Assembly (NCBI GenBank): GCA_044426045.1
Contig: JAWXUX010000015.1
Coordinates: forward strand, 1 to 43,613
Source of the DNA: JAWXUU01 sp044426045
GTDB taxonomy: Bacteria > Bacillota > Clostridia > Christensenellales > CAMQZB01
DNA: 43,613 nucleotides
Direction: 5' to 3'
Shown: one piece after another, positions 22,871 through 31,018 of the stretch
Layout of the letters: each line of letters begins with the position of its first letter
Numbering within the stretch: position 1 is the first letter of the stretch
Program-made: the position numbers and the translations under genes
Notes under the pieces: model-generated
What the model was told of the DNA's origin: nothing
Databases searched by the model: none
Seen by the model: only the letters and a program-made list of their open reading frames with translations

Positions 22871-23677
22871 TCATTTATACTCAACTTTCCACAAATAAAG
22901 CCCCTCGGCACCTAACGTTTTTCCCAGATGCTTTCTTTCTTTTGTTTCAAGTGCGTCGGCGAAAGCCGTTTCTGGCAAGTGCTCTCTGCCGATATCGTGG
23001 AGCGTGCCCGCGATGATTCTCACCATGTTGTATAAAAAGCCGTTGGCAGTTATTTCAAGGGTGTATTCAAAGCCTCGCGACCTTCCACTCTCTGCGTGGG
23101 CATTGCTTCTCGCCCCGCCTTCGTCATCGCCGGTGTATTTGCAAGGCACTCGTGAAAGGGTGCAAGCCGTCACATTCCGCACGGTTATTTTTTTGTTCGA
23201 GCCCGTCGCCATGAATGGGAAAAAGTCCTTTTCGCCAACCAAACCAGCACAAGCCCTTTCCATTTTTTGAAAGTCGAGTGGGAAATGCGTGTGAGTTTTT
23301 GTGAAGCAAGAAATCGCATCATAATCGCCGTTATAAAAAATATATCTGTAAGTTTTCAGCTTGGCAGAATACCTCGCGTGAAAATCTTCCGCCACTTCAA
23401 AACTTTTCAAAATGCAAAGGTCGGGTGGCAGTTTTCGATTCACAAGAAACGCGATTTTTTCAGGCTCGCAAAAAAGGTTTTCAACATGGAAATTGCAAAA
23501 TCCGCAAACCGCATGAACGCCACTATCTGTCCTTCCTGAAAAATTAACCTTAATTTCTTCCCTCAAAACACGCGAAAGCACACGCTGAAGCTCACCGTGC
23601 ACAGTCCTGTGTCCAGGCTGAATTTGCGACCCCACAAACCCCTTGCCCATATATGAAATTTCAATGCCAATGTTCAT
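22871..23677 (-). CDS. truA: tRNA pseudouridine(38-40) synthase
   Basis: 268 residues from the ATG at 23677 (MNIGIEISYMGKGFVGSQIQ). The frame stays open to 23797, but those 40 codons are read from repeat element C (TTPFTFHFSPFTF) and are not credible. The catalytic aspartate stands in FSGRTDSGVHA. TruA isomerises uridines 38-40 in the anticodon arm of many tRNAs. A small insertion KYTGDDEGGARSNAHAESGRSRG near residue 190 seems extra compared with the family. RBS GGGGTGGG. The stop lies 62 bp from element B. Confidence 0.95.
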   Translation of the reverse strand: MNIGIEISYMGKGFVGSQIQPGHRTVHGELQRVLSRVLREEIKVNFSGRTDSGVHAVCGFCNFHVENLFCEPEKIAFLVNRKLPPDLCILKSFEVAEDFHARYSAKLKTYRYIFYNGDYDAISCFTKTHTHFPLDFQKMERACAGLVGEKDFFPFMATGSNKKITVRNVTACTLSRVPCKYTGDDEGGARSNAHAESGRSRGFEYTLEITANGFLYNMVRIIAGTLHDIGREHLPETAFADALETKERKHLGKTLGAEGLYLWKVEYK

Positions 23678-23732
23678 TTTTGCCCACCCCATTTTTTTAT
23701 GTTGAATGTTGATACAGCATGCTTTTTTAAAA

Positions 23733-23933
23733 GTGAAAGGTGAAAAGTGAAAGGTGAAAGGTGTGGTAATGCACTCAGCTTTGCTTCGTGTTTTCAATTA
23801 TATATCTAACTAATGATAGGAACGCAACTATTCAAATAGGAGCGTTCCTTTTTTACTGTCCAAATATAATAGAGTGCACGAGCTTCGCGAGTGCCTACCA
23901 AACTTTTCACTTTTCACTTTTCACTTTTCACTT
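23733..23933 (-). repeat. Heptad-bounded inverted element, copy C
   Basis: Left array of four units (GTGAAAG/GTGAAAA), arm GTGTGGTAATGCACTC...CGTG, core hairpin AGGAACGC...GCGTTCCT enclosing CTATT/AATAG, arm GTGCACGAGCTTCGCGAGTGCCTACCA, right array of four CTTTTCA units. Core type 2, - orientation. It lies between the prfA 3' end and the truA 5' end, so truA must be transcribed through or from within it. Confidence 0.9.
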
Positions 23934-23956
23934 AAAAAAATTGCTACGCAATTTTT
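23934..23956 (-). terminator. prfA terminator beside element C
   Basis: AAAAAAATTGC, loop TAC, GCAATTTTT. On the - strand it follows the prfA stop directly and ends in a T-run. Element C begins at the outer base of the hairpin. Confidence 0.7.
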
Positions 23957-25033
23957 CTACTCTCCTTCAGATTGCAAAAGCAATTTCGCATTTTTATCCG
24001 CAATAGAAAGTGCCTCGATCAAGCCACCTAGATCGCCGTTTAAGAATGCGTCCAGTGAATAGACTGTGAACCCGATTCTGTGGTCGGTGATTCTGCCTTG
24101 AGGGTAGTTATATGTTCTGATACGCTCAGATCTGTCGCCACTTCCGATTTGTGATTTTCTTGCATCGGAATATTCGCGTGACGAGATTTCTCTGAAATGC
24201 GCATAAAGTCTAGTTTTCAAAACCTTCATTGCCTTGTCTTTGTTTTTAACTTGTGAACGTTCGTCCTCGCAAGTCACCACAAGTCCCGTTGGAAGGTGAG
24301 TGATACGAATGGCTGAATCCGTTGTGTTAACGTGCTGACCGCCAGCCCCACCAGAACGATAAGTGTCAATTTTGAGGTCTCTTTCAACGATATCAACTTC
24401 AACTTCTTCAGCTTCAGGAAGCACGGCAACAGTCACTGTTGATGTGTGAATTCTGCCTTGTGATTCAGTTGCAGGCACGCGCTGAACGCGGTGAACGCCC
24501 GATTCATATTTGAGTTTAGCAAACGCTCCAGTGCCTTTTAGTAGGAAAGAAACTTCTTTCACGCCACCAAGTTCGGTAAGGTTTTCTTCAATTGGTTCAA
24601 TTTTCCATCTTTGGCTGTCGGCGAACATTTTATACATTCTCACAAGCGAGCCACCAAAAAGCGCCGCCTCGTCGCCACCCGCACCCGAACGAACCTCAAT
24701 AATAACGTTTTTGTCGTCATCTGGGTCTTTTGGAAGCATAAGCACTTTAAGTTCTTCCTGACAAACAGGTATTTTTTCAGAAATTTCACCGATTTCGATT
24801 TCAAGCATCTCTTTCATTTCTGAATCAGTTTCAATCTCGAGCATTTCTTTTGTTTCTTCAAGCTGTTTTTCAAGCTCGCGAAGTTCCAAATACTTTGCAA
24901 CAAGGTCGGAAAGGTCAAAATGCTCTTTCGTGAGTTTTTGATACTTTTCTCTGTCGGAAATCACGTCGGGATCAGCAATCATCTTTTCCACTTCGTAAAA
25001 TCTTTTAACAACTACATCTAATTTTTCAAACAT
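23957..25033 (-). CDS. prfA: Peptide chain release factor 1
   Basis: 358 residues, normal length. It reads UAG and UAA stop codons and releases the nascent chain. The stop-codon recognition tripeptide PAT is at 187-189 and the peptidyl-hydrolysis GGQ at 231-233. It overlaps the upstream DUF1385-PrmC gene by 8 bp; PrmC methylates the GGQ glutamine, so enzyme and target are coupled. RBS TAGGAGAAATAA. Confidence 0.98.
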   Translation of the reverse strand: MFEKLDVVVKRFYEVEKMIADPDVISDREKYQKLTKEHFDLSDLVAKYLELRELEKQLEETKEMLEIETDSEMKEMLEIEIGEISEKIPVCQEELKVLMLPKDPDDDKNVIIEVRSGAGGDEAALFGGSLVRMYKMFADSQRWKIEPIEENLTELGGVKEVSFLLKGTGAFAKLKYESGVHRVQRVPATESQGRIHTSTVTVAVLPEAEEVEVDIVERDLKIDTYRSGGAGGQHVNTTDSAIRITHLPTGLVVTCEDERSQVKNKDKAMKVLKTRLYAHFREISSREYSDARKSQIGSGDRSERIRTYNYPQGRITDHRIGFTVYSLDAFLNGDLGGLIEALSIADKNAKLLLQSEGE

Positions 25034-26801
25034 TTATTTCTCCTATAACAATGCGATCATTGCCTGAATAATCTTTTAAAATCTCGCCTTTGAAGCCGTG
25101 CTGTTCAAGGATTTCGCAAATTGCTTTTCCTTGAGTGTACCCGATTTCAAAGTATAATTTGCCATTTTCTGTCAAATGGTCTTTTGCGCCCTCGATGATT
25201 TTTTTATAAATCGCAAGCCCGCCATCGCCCGCAAAAAGGGCAGTGTGAGGCTCTGAAAGCACTTCTTTTGTAAGCGTTTTTTTCTCGCTTTCTGCAATAT
25301 ATGGCGGATTTGACACAATGATATCAAATTTGCCTTGGATATTTTCAAAAACGTCAGAAAGGATAAATTCAACTTCCGCCTCGTTTTTTTCAGCGTTGCC
25401 TTTTGCAACTGCAAGTGCCGAATTTGAAATGTCGCTTGCAGTGATTTTTGCACTGCTCATCTTTGCAACAGTGATGGCAATCACGCCACTTCCTGTTCCA
25501 ATATCAAGCACGGTTTTTTCATTGTCCCCAACTTCACTCGCAACCGTTTCGCAAAGGAGTTCCGTTTCAGGACGAGGAATAAGCACCGCTTCATTCACGA
25601 CAAAATCTCTGCCGTAAAAATTTGAAACGCCAAGAATATAATCAAGCGGTTTGCGTTTTTCGCGTGCCACCATGATTTTTTCAAGTTTTTCGCAATCTTT
25701 TTTTGTCACTTTCAATTCGTCAGTAAGTTCGCCCCTTGAAGTTTTCAAAATATGGCAAAGCATCCAAAAAAGTTCACATTCAAGTGCCCCAATTTTCTCA
25801 AGCCTTGGAATATATTTCGATTTCAAGTCTTTCACATATTTGAAAGTCAAATTGTCATATGGTGCAAGCGTTTCGTCGGCGTCATATTTTTGACATTCCT
25901 TGAACGCGGTAATCGCAACTTCAATCATGCCATCATCTGGCACTTTAGTCGTGATTTTTTGCATCAACATTCCAGGCACGCGCAATGGATACAAAATCCA
26001 ACTGTCGTGGTTTGCCAAAAACACAATAAGTTCATAAGCAAGCCCCGCAAGAAGTGGCAAGAACGCAAGACGCGTCAAAATTCTGTAAAATTCGTTTTCA
26101 ACCTGAATCACCGAAGAAACCACGATAGAAAGCAAAATAACAAAAAACATGAACGAAGTTCCACATCTGTTGTGATATGTGCTGCAATCGCGAACATTTT
26201 CCACCGTCAAATCAAGTCCTTTTTCAAAACAGTTGATTGTTTTGTGTTCCGCCCCGTGATACATATAAACGCGTTTAACGTCAGAAACAAGGGCAGTTGA
26301 CAAGATGTATCCAACAAAGATAACAAGCCTTGCGCCCCCTTCAACAGCACTTCTGCCAGTAGCAGTCATGCCGAAATAATCGCTTATCCAGCCAGACACC
26401 AGCGACGGCAAAATAAAGAAAAGCCCAACCGCGAGCCCCACGCCAAGAACAACGGCAATCGCCATCACAATATCCATAAGGTCGATTTTGAATTTTTCCG
26501 CAAGCCATTTTTCAAACTTAGTTGGTTCTTCCTCGCCGTAAACTTCCGCAGAGTCCATAAGCGTTGGCACCCCTTGTGAAAGGGAACCCCCAAACGCCCA
26601 AATTCCGCGAAGCACGGGAATTTTTCGCATAGCAGTCGAAAACGCTGATGGTTTTTTTGGTCTTCTTGCAGTTGTGCGAAGATTGCCATCGGCATCCCTC
26701 ACGCAAATACTCAAACTGTTTGATCCGCGCATCATAACGCCTTCAATAACAGCTTGACCGCCAATTTTACTGTTTATTTGTTTATTTTCATCTTTTTTCA
26801 T
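25026..26801 (-). CDS. prmC: DUF1385 (YqhQ-like) membrane protein fused to PrmC methyltransferase
   Basis: 591 residues in one unbroken frame. Residues 1 to about 310 are a DUF1385 protein: GGQAVIEGVMMRG at the start, RVYMYHGAEHKTINCFE, and several TM helices. Residues about 330-591 are a release-factor glutamine methyltransferase: YILGVSNFYGRDFVVNEAVLIPRPETELL, SAM site DIGTGSGVIAITVA, and catalytic NPPY (498-501). In most Firmicutes these are two adjacent genes between rpmE and prfA. The order rpmE-DUF1385-prmC-prfA is kept here with the middle two fused. The fusion would tether PrmC to the membrane. Confidence 0.93.
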   Translation of the reverse strand: MKKDENKQINSKIGGQAVIEGVMMRGSNSLSICVRDADGNLRTTARRPKKPSAFSTAMRKIPVLRGIWAFGGSLSQGVPTLMDSAEVYGEEEPTKFEKWLAEKFKIDLMDIVMAIAVVLGVGLAVGLFFILPSLVSGWISDYFGMTATGRSAVEGGARLVIFVGYILSTALVSDVKRVYMYHGAEHKTINCFEKGLDLTVENVRDCSTYHNRCGTSFMFFVILLSIVVSSVIQVENEFYRILTRLAFLPLLAGLAYELIVFLANHDSWILYPLRVPGMLMQKITTKVPDDGMIEVAITAFKECQKYDADETLAPYDNLTFKYVKDLKSKYIPRLEKIGALECELFWMLCHILKTSRGELTDELKVTKKDCEKLEKIMVAREKRKPLDYILGVSNFYGRDFVVNEAVLIPRPETELLCETVASEVGDNEKTVLDIGTGSGVIAITVAKMSSAKITASDISNSALAVAKGNAEKNEAEVEFILSDVFENIQGKFDIIVSNPPYIAESEKKTLTKEVLSEPHTALFAGDGGLAIYKKIIEGAKDHLTENGKLYFEIGYTQGKAICEILEQHGFKGEILKDYSGNDRIVIGEINV

Positions 26802-27006
26802 TAAAAGTCCACCTTCAATATGCGTTCACGAAATAAATAAACGCCTATCACACTTTATTTTACCATTTTTGAAGAAAAATCACAAGCAAAGCAGGGCAAT
26901 CTGCAATAAAAAAGACTGTTTCAGGGCATAAAAAATAGCCCTTAAAATAAGAGCCAATTCTTTATCTGTTAAACTGTTATTAGGGAACTTTTGAAGTGCC
27001 CTAATA
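26802..27006 (-). terminator. Hairpins downstream of rpmE
   Basis: On the - strand two stems follow the rpmE stop: TTAGGGCACTT...AAGTTCCCTAA (about 26977-27001) and AGGGC...GCCCT (near 26924-26944) followed by GAAACAGTCTTTTTT. The second with its T-run is the better terminator. No small gene seen here. Confidence 0.55.
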
Positions 27007-27210
27007 TTATAGACCGTAACGTTTGTTGAATTTATCAACTCTACCGCCAGCATCAATAAGTTTTTGTTTGCCAGTGTAGTAAGGGTGACATTTGTTGCAA
27101 ATATCTACCTTAACAATACCATTTCCCTTTGTTGATCCAGTTTTGAATGAAGCGCCACATGCACAAGTCACAGTAACTTCGTTATAATTTGGATGAATTT
27201 CTGGTTTCAT
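27007..27210 (-). CDS. rpmE: 50S ribosomal protein L31, zinc-binding type
   Basis: 67 residues from the ATG at 27210 after TGGAGGTATGGCTT; the open frame to 27255 includes the RBS and is too long. Zinc ligands C16, C18, C38 and C41 are all present, so this is the zinc-containing form rather than the zinc-free paralogue. MKPEIHPNYNEVTVTCACG and CHPYYTGKQKLIDAGGRVDKFNKRYG are typical. Confidence 0.97.
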   Translation of the reverse strand: MKPEIHPNYNEVTVTCACGASFKTGSTKGNGIVKVDICNKCHPYYTGKQKLIDAGGRVDKFNKRYGL

Positions 27211-27376
27211 AAGCCATACCTCCAATAATTTTCGTAATACCCAAATAGTATACATAACAACCTACTAAATGTCAAGGCTTTTGCGAGGTTTTATATAAAA
27301 TATTTAAAATTTGTCACCGATAAATCACATGCAATGTTCTAAAGATGTGCAAATACGGGCTTGTGGGGATAAATAC

Positions 27377-27405
27377 TTGCAAAAACTTTAAAAATGGTAT
27401 ATAAT
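27377..27405 (+). promoter_or_regulatory. Promoter of the MDR-family gene
   Basis: TTGCAA (27377-27382), 17 bp, TATAAT (27400-27405), about 80 bp before the start codon. The leader contains a weak repeat (GGCAAGATAGATGCC). Confidence 0.75.
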
Positions 27406-27484
27406 ATGTGAAATACTTGGCAAGATAGATGCCAAAGCTTTGTTTTATATTGCGTAAATCAAAAGATTTACATAAGAGGGGAAT

Positions 27485-28510
27485 ATGAAATGCTATAATC
27501 TTGAGAAGGCAGGAAAGCTTCAATTTGTTGAAACGCCTTCAAAACAAGCTGGAGAAAAGAAAGTTATCGTGAGAATAACATCCATGGGGCTTTCTTCAAC
27601 AGATATCGCAATGTTCAAAGGAATAAGAAAAGTGGATTTTCCGCTTGTTCTTTCATCGCTAGCCGTCGGAGTTGTTTCGGAAGTTGGCGCGGAAGTTTAT
27701 TCATGCGAAAAGGGTGACAGAGTCATTCTTATGCCATATCAAGAATGTGGAAGGTGCTTTGAATGCAAGACGGGCGAAACTGAAAAATGCCAAAACGTGG
27801 CTTGCTCAGGGGTTGATAAAGACGGATATCTTTGCGACTTTATCGAAGTTGCCGAAAGCAAAATTGTCGTTATCCCAAAACGCCTAGATGATGAAGTTGC
27901 GATTTTTGCAAGGATTGTCGATATGGCAATCCATGTCTGCGATAAGCTTGATGTGGAAAAAGGTGAAAACGTCATTATCGGAAGTGCGGGGATACTTGGA
28001 ATTATCATTGCACAAGTGGTGGAATATTATCAAGGGGTGCCAATCCTTATCGATAGAAACATCAAAAACATAGAAATCAGCGAAAATTTTGGGTTCACCC
28101 AAGTTTATTCGCTCCAAAAAGAAGATATCGTGCAAACGGTTATGCAAGCAACGGGTGGGAAAATGGCAGATTCGCTAATCCTTATCTCTGGGCACTCGTT
28201 TGAAGCGGAAAGGGCGCCAGAATTCGTGAAAAAAGGTGGCAAGATTGCAATTCGTCGCGACAACGTGAACAGCGACCCTATAAACGCCGATAAACTTTTT
28301 GAAAGAAACATCAGCTTTTATCCCGTTAAATCATATGGAAAAGAGTTCATGATGGCTGTCAATCTTCTTTTGAACCAAAGCGTGAAAGTGGAAGGCCTAT
28401 ATAAAAAATCAGGCACTTTTTCAGAACTAGGAAAAACAATAGACGAACTTTCCGAACTGTTCGACCAAAAAGAAAGCATCATGGTGAATATCGTGGATAT
28501 GCTGGGGTAA
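27485..28510 (+). CDS. MDR-superfamily (zinc alcohol dehydrogenase-like) protein lacking catalytic zinc ligands
   Basis: 341 residues. The GroES-like N-terminal domain and a Rossmann-like domain (about 150-270; IIGSAGILGIIIAQVV) are present. The structural zinc cysteines are kept: C88, C91, C94 and C102. The catalytic zinc site is not: the usual GxCGTD reads GLSSTD (Ser37 for Cys) and GHE reads SSL (Ser58, Leu59). It is thus probably not an ordinary alcohol dehydrogenase; it may be a zinc-independent reductase or a binding protein. RBS AGAGGGG. Terminator-like GACGCTACGCGTC follows, then repeat element D. Confidence 0.85.
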   Translation: MKCYNLEKAGKLQFVETPSKQAGEKKVIVRITSMGLSSTDIAMFKGIRKVDFPLVLSSLAVGVVSEVGAEVYSCEKGDRVILMPYQECGRCFECKTGETEKCQNVACSGVDKDGYLCDFIEVAESKIVVIPKRLDDEVAIFARIVDMAIHVCDKLDVEKGENVIIGSAGILGIIIAQVVEYYQGVPILIDRNIKNIEISENFGFTQVYSLQKEDIVQTVMQATGGKMADSLILISGHSFEAERAPEFVKKGGKIAIRRDNVNSDPINADKLFERNISFYPVKSYGKEFMMAVNLLLNQSVKVEGLYKKSGTFSELGKTIDELSELFDQKESIMVNIVDMLG

Positions 28511-28533
28511 AAAAATAGGACGCTACGCGTCAA

Positions 28534-28731
28534 GTGAAAGGTGAAAGGTGAAAGGTGAAAAGTGTGGTAATGCACTCAGCTTCGCCTCGTGCTTTTCAAT
28601 ATATCAGTAAACAATAATAGGAACGCAACTATTTCAGAAGCGTTCCTATTTTACTACTCAAATATAATAGAGTGCACGAGCAAAGCGAGTGCCTACCACA
28701 CTTTTCACTTTTCACCTTTCACTTTTCACTT
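28534..28731 (-). repeat. Heptad-bounded inverted element, copy D
   Basis: Left array of four units (GTGAAAG x3, GTGAAAA), arm GTGTGGTAATGCACTCAGC...CTCGTGC, core hairpin AATAGGAACGC...GCGTTCCTATT (11 bp), arm GTGCACGAGCAAAGCGAGTGCCTACCACAC, right array of four CTTTTCA/CTTTCAC units. Core type 2, - orientation. It fills the gap between the convergent MDR and plsY genes, 24 and 8 bp from their stops. Confidence 0.9.
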
Positions 28732-28739
28732 TTAATTCC

Positions 28740-29441
28740 TCATTTCTTCAAAAGTATCTTCCTAAGCCTTGTCTTATGTTCAACACCAAAAATAAGGTTG
28801 AAGATATTTTTTCTGTGTGCAAGCCACACGATAAAGCACGTGCCAAAAATAAGCAGGCAAGTGATAAAGTATGGAATTGGGTCGCAAGAGAGCACTTCTC
28901 CTGGGAAATAATATGTGTTTGAAAGGCGAACGCCCTCAAAACAGCTCATGCCGGCAAGTGCGAGCATGTTTCCAAACGAGCCGTATTCAGTCACGAATAT
29001 GAACAGCACGCCAATCACAAAAATGATAAGCGCAGGTGCAGGCGATGCCGCAATAAACATTCCAAGTGCCGTTGCCACGCCTTTGCCACCTTTGAAACCA
29101 AGTGTCACGGGATAAATATGCCCAATGCACGCGGCACTGCCGGCAAGAAACATCGCAAGCTCACCCGCGTTGAATCCGCCAATCACATATTGTGAAAAAA
29201 TCATTTTAGCAATAAAAGCGGGCAAAAATCCTTTGAACCCGTCAAGAATAAGTGTCAAAATGCCAAGTTTTCCCCCAACATTTCGCATCATATTCATCGT
29301 CCCAGGATTGCCACTGCCAAAAGACCTGATATCTTTTCCTTTGGCTCTTGAAATCAAGATTGCAAAATTCACGTTCCCACAAAAATAAGAACACACAACC
29401 GTCAAAACAAGCCACGGATATAACTCAGCATAAGTTGTCAT
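28740..29441 (-). CDS. plsY: Glycerol-3-phosphate acyltransferase
   Basis: 233 residues, multi-pass membrane enzyme that makes lysophosphatidic acid from acyl-phosphate, the first step of phospholipid synthesis. Family motifs are SRAKGKDIRSFGSGNPGTMNMMRNVG, DGFKG and GFKGGKGVATALGMF. It is slightly longer at the C-terminus than most PlsY (about 200). ATG 29441 follows TTGGAGGTAGATA. Downstream of der in the same direction, a common neighbourhood. Confidence 0.95.
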   Translation of the reverse strand: MTTYAELYPWLVLTVVCSYFCGNVNFAILISRAKGKDIRSFGSGNPGTMNMMRNVGGKLGILTLILDGFKGFLPAFIAKMIFSQYVIGGFNAGELAMFLAGSAACIGHIYPVTLGFKGGKGVATALGMFIAASPAPALIIFVIGVLFIFVTEYGSFGNMLALAGMSCFEGVRLSNTYYFPGEVLSCDPIPYFITCLLIFGTCFIVWLAHRKNIFNLIFGVEHKTRLRKILLKK

Positions 29442-29484
29442 TATCTACCTCCAAAAGAAGTCATAAGTCTAAATAATAATAGCA

Positions 29485-29551
29485 AGGCACTGCAAGTGCC
29501 CAACCACCACTATTCCCTATTCACTATTCACTATTCTCTATTCTCTAATCC
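29485..29551. repeat. Solo heptad array at the der stop, with a degenerate arm
   Basis: Six 7-bp units, CTATTCC, CTATTCA, CTATTCA, CTATTCT, CTATTCT, CTAATCC (29510-29551), end on the der stop codon. They are preceded by GGCACTGCAAGTGCC and CAACCACCAC, which recalls the GAGTGCCTACCACAC arm of the five larger elements. No second half is seen on the other side. Confidence 0.6.
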
Positions 29552-30870
29552 TAAACATCTTCCGATTTTGAACGAACAACAATTTTGATAGGAGTTCCGT
29601 CAAAGTTGAATGCCGCTCTGAATTGGTTTTCAAGATAGTGCTTATAATCATTTTTCATAAGAGTTTCATCGTTGCAGAAAAGTACAAAAGTCGGTGGGCA
29701 AGTGCTGACGCAAGAGCCGTAAAGTATTTTGAGACGTTTTCCGTTTGTTGATGGTGGTGGGTTCTTTCTTGTCGCATCCGCAAGGATTTCGTTAAGAACA
29801 CCAGTTTTTGGACGGAAAGAAGTTCTTTCGTGAACGTATTCCACCATGTCGATAAGTTTTTCAACACGAAGTCCAGTTTTTGCAGAAATAAAGATTGATT
29901 GATAATAACTCATGAAAGCGAGTGCGTCATCAAGTTTTCTGTTGTAGCCAAGAATAGTATAACTGTCCTTTTCAACAGCATCCCATTTGTTCATGCAAAT
30001 AACAGTTGGCTTGCCTTCGTTGTGGCAAAAAGCCGCAATTTTCACGTCTTGTTCAGAAATTTCGCCATAAGTTGCATCAATCATAACAAGACAAACGTCC
30101 GCTTTCTTGATTGAACCAAGTGCGCGCAAAACAGAGTAGTATTCAACGTCCTCTTCAACTCTTGCTTTCTTTCTTATTCCAGCCGTGTCGATAAGAGTGT
30201 AATCTTTTCCATTCAAGCTGAAATTCGTGTCAATCGCATCGCGAGTTGTTCCCGCCACGTTTGAAACGATTGTTCTTTCGTATCCTAGAAGTCTGTTAAC
30301 AAGGGAACTTTTGCCCGCGTTTGGTTTCCCAACAACGGCAATTTTAAGCGCTTTCACTTCGTCAGGGTCGGAAAGGTCACGCTCGAAATCTTCAACAACT
30401 TCGTCAAGAAGGTCGCCAAGTCCTTGACCAAGTTCGCTTGAAATTGGGAAAGGCTCGCCAAGACCGAGCTCGTAAAATTCAAAAATCACGTCGATTTTGT
30501 AGTTATCAACTTTGTTCACCGCAAGCACGATTTTCTTTTTGCTTTTGCGAAGATATGCCGCAACATCGCGGTCAGCTTCAATAAGCCCTTGTCTTCCGTC
30601 GCAAAAGAAAATGATAACGTCCGCCATATCAACGGCGATTTCCGCTTGTTTTTTGATGTGCATGAACATTTGGTCGTCCGATTTGATTTCAAGACCACCA
30701 GTGTCAATCACGGTGAAAGGCTTGCCATTCCAGTCAGTGTCTGCGTAAACTCTGTCACGAGTAACGCCAGGCATGTCTTCCACAATGGAAACTTTGCCCC
30801 CCGCAAGCCTGTTGAAGAAAGTGGATTTACCAACGTTTGGGCGTCCCACGATTGCAACAATAGGTTTCAT
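29551..30870 (-). CDS. der: Ribosome biogenesis GTPase Der (EngA)
   Basis: 439 residues from the ATG at 30870 behind TTGGAGGATACAAAT; the open frame reaches 30891 but includes the RBS. Two tandem GTPase domains: first P-loop GRPNVGKS (9-16), DTGG, NKVD; second GKPNAGKS (about 180), DTAGI, NKWD. The C-terminal KH-like domain ends KIVVRSKSEDV. It acts in 50S subunit assembly. Its leader has a 16-bp palindrome GCATGAATATTCATGC (30888-30903). Confidence 0.97.
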   Translation of the reverse strand: MKPIVAIVGRPNVGKSTFFNRLAGGKVSIVEDMPGVTRDRVYADTDWNGKPFTVIDTGGLEIKSDDQMFMHIKKQAEIAVDMADVIIFFCDGRQGLIEADRDVAAYLRKSKKKIVLAVNKVDNYKIDVIFEFYELGLGEPFPISSELGQGLGDLLDEVVEDFERDLSDPDEVKALKIAVVGKPNAGKSSLVNRLLGYERTIVSNVAGTTRDAIDTNFSLNGKDYTLIDTAGIRKKARVEEDVEYYSVLRALGSIKKADVCLVMIDATYGEISEQDVKIAAFCHNEGKPTVICMNKWDAVEKDSYTILGYNRKLDDALAFMSYYQSIFISAKTGLRVEKLIDMVEYVHERTSFRPKTGVLNEILADATRKNPPPSTNGKRLKILYGSCVSTCPPTFVLFCNDETLMKNDYKHYLENQFRAAFNFDGTPIKIVVRSKSEDV

Positions 30871-31018
30871 ATTTGTATCCTCCAATCGCATGAATATTCA
30901 TGCTTAGCTTTTGTTTTTGTTTTAATTTATTTGGGACTTTAAGTGCCCATTTATATAATATCTTTAAAATTGAGTCTATTCTAAAGTTAGTATCTGTTTT
31001 GTTTTAATGCGTTTTTTG
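30871..31018 (-). promoter_or_regulatory. der leader: weak promoter and palindrome
   Basis: On the - strand TAGACT, 17 bp, TATAAA stands near 30950-30980, then a small GGGCACTTAAAGTCCC hairpin and the perfect 16-bp palindrome at 30888-30903 just before the ribosome site. No gene fits here. Confidence 0.45.

Noticed and set aside
23678..23797. N-terminal extension of TruA
   Set aside because: The extra 40 codons are translated repeat-element C sequence; the RBS and family start fit the ATG at 23677.
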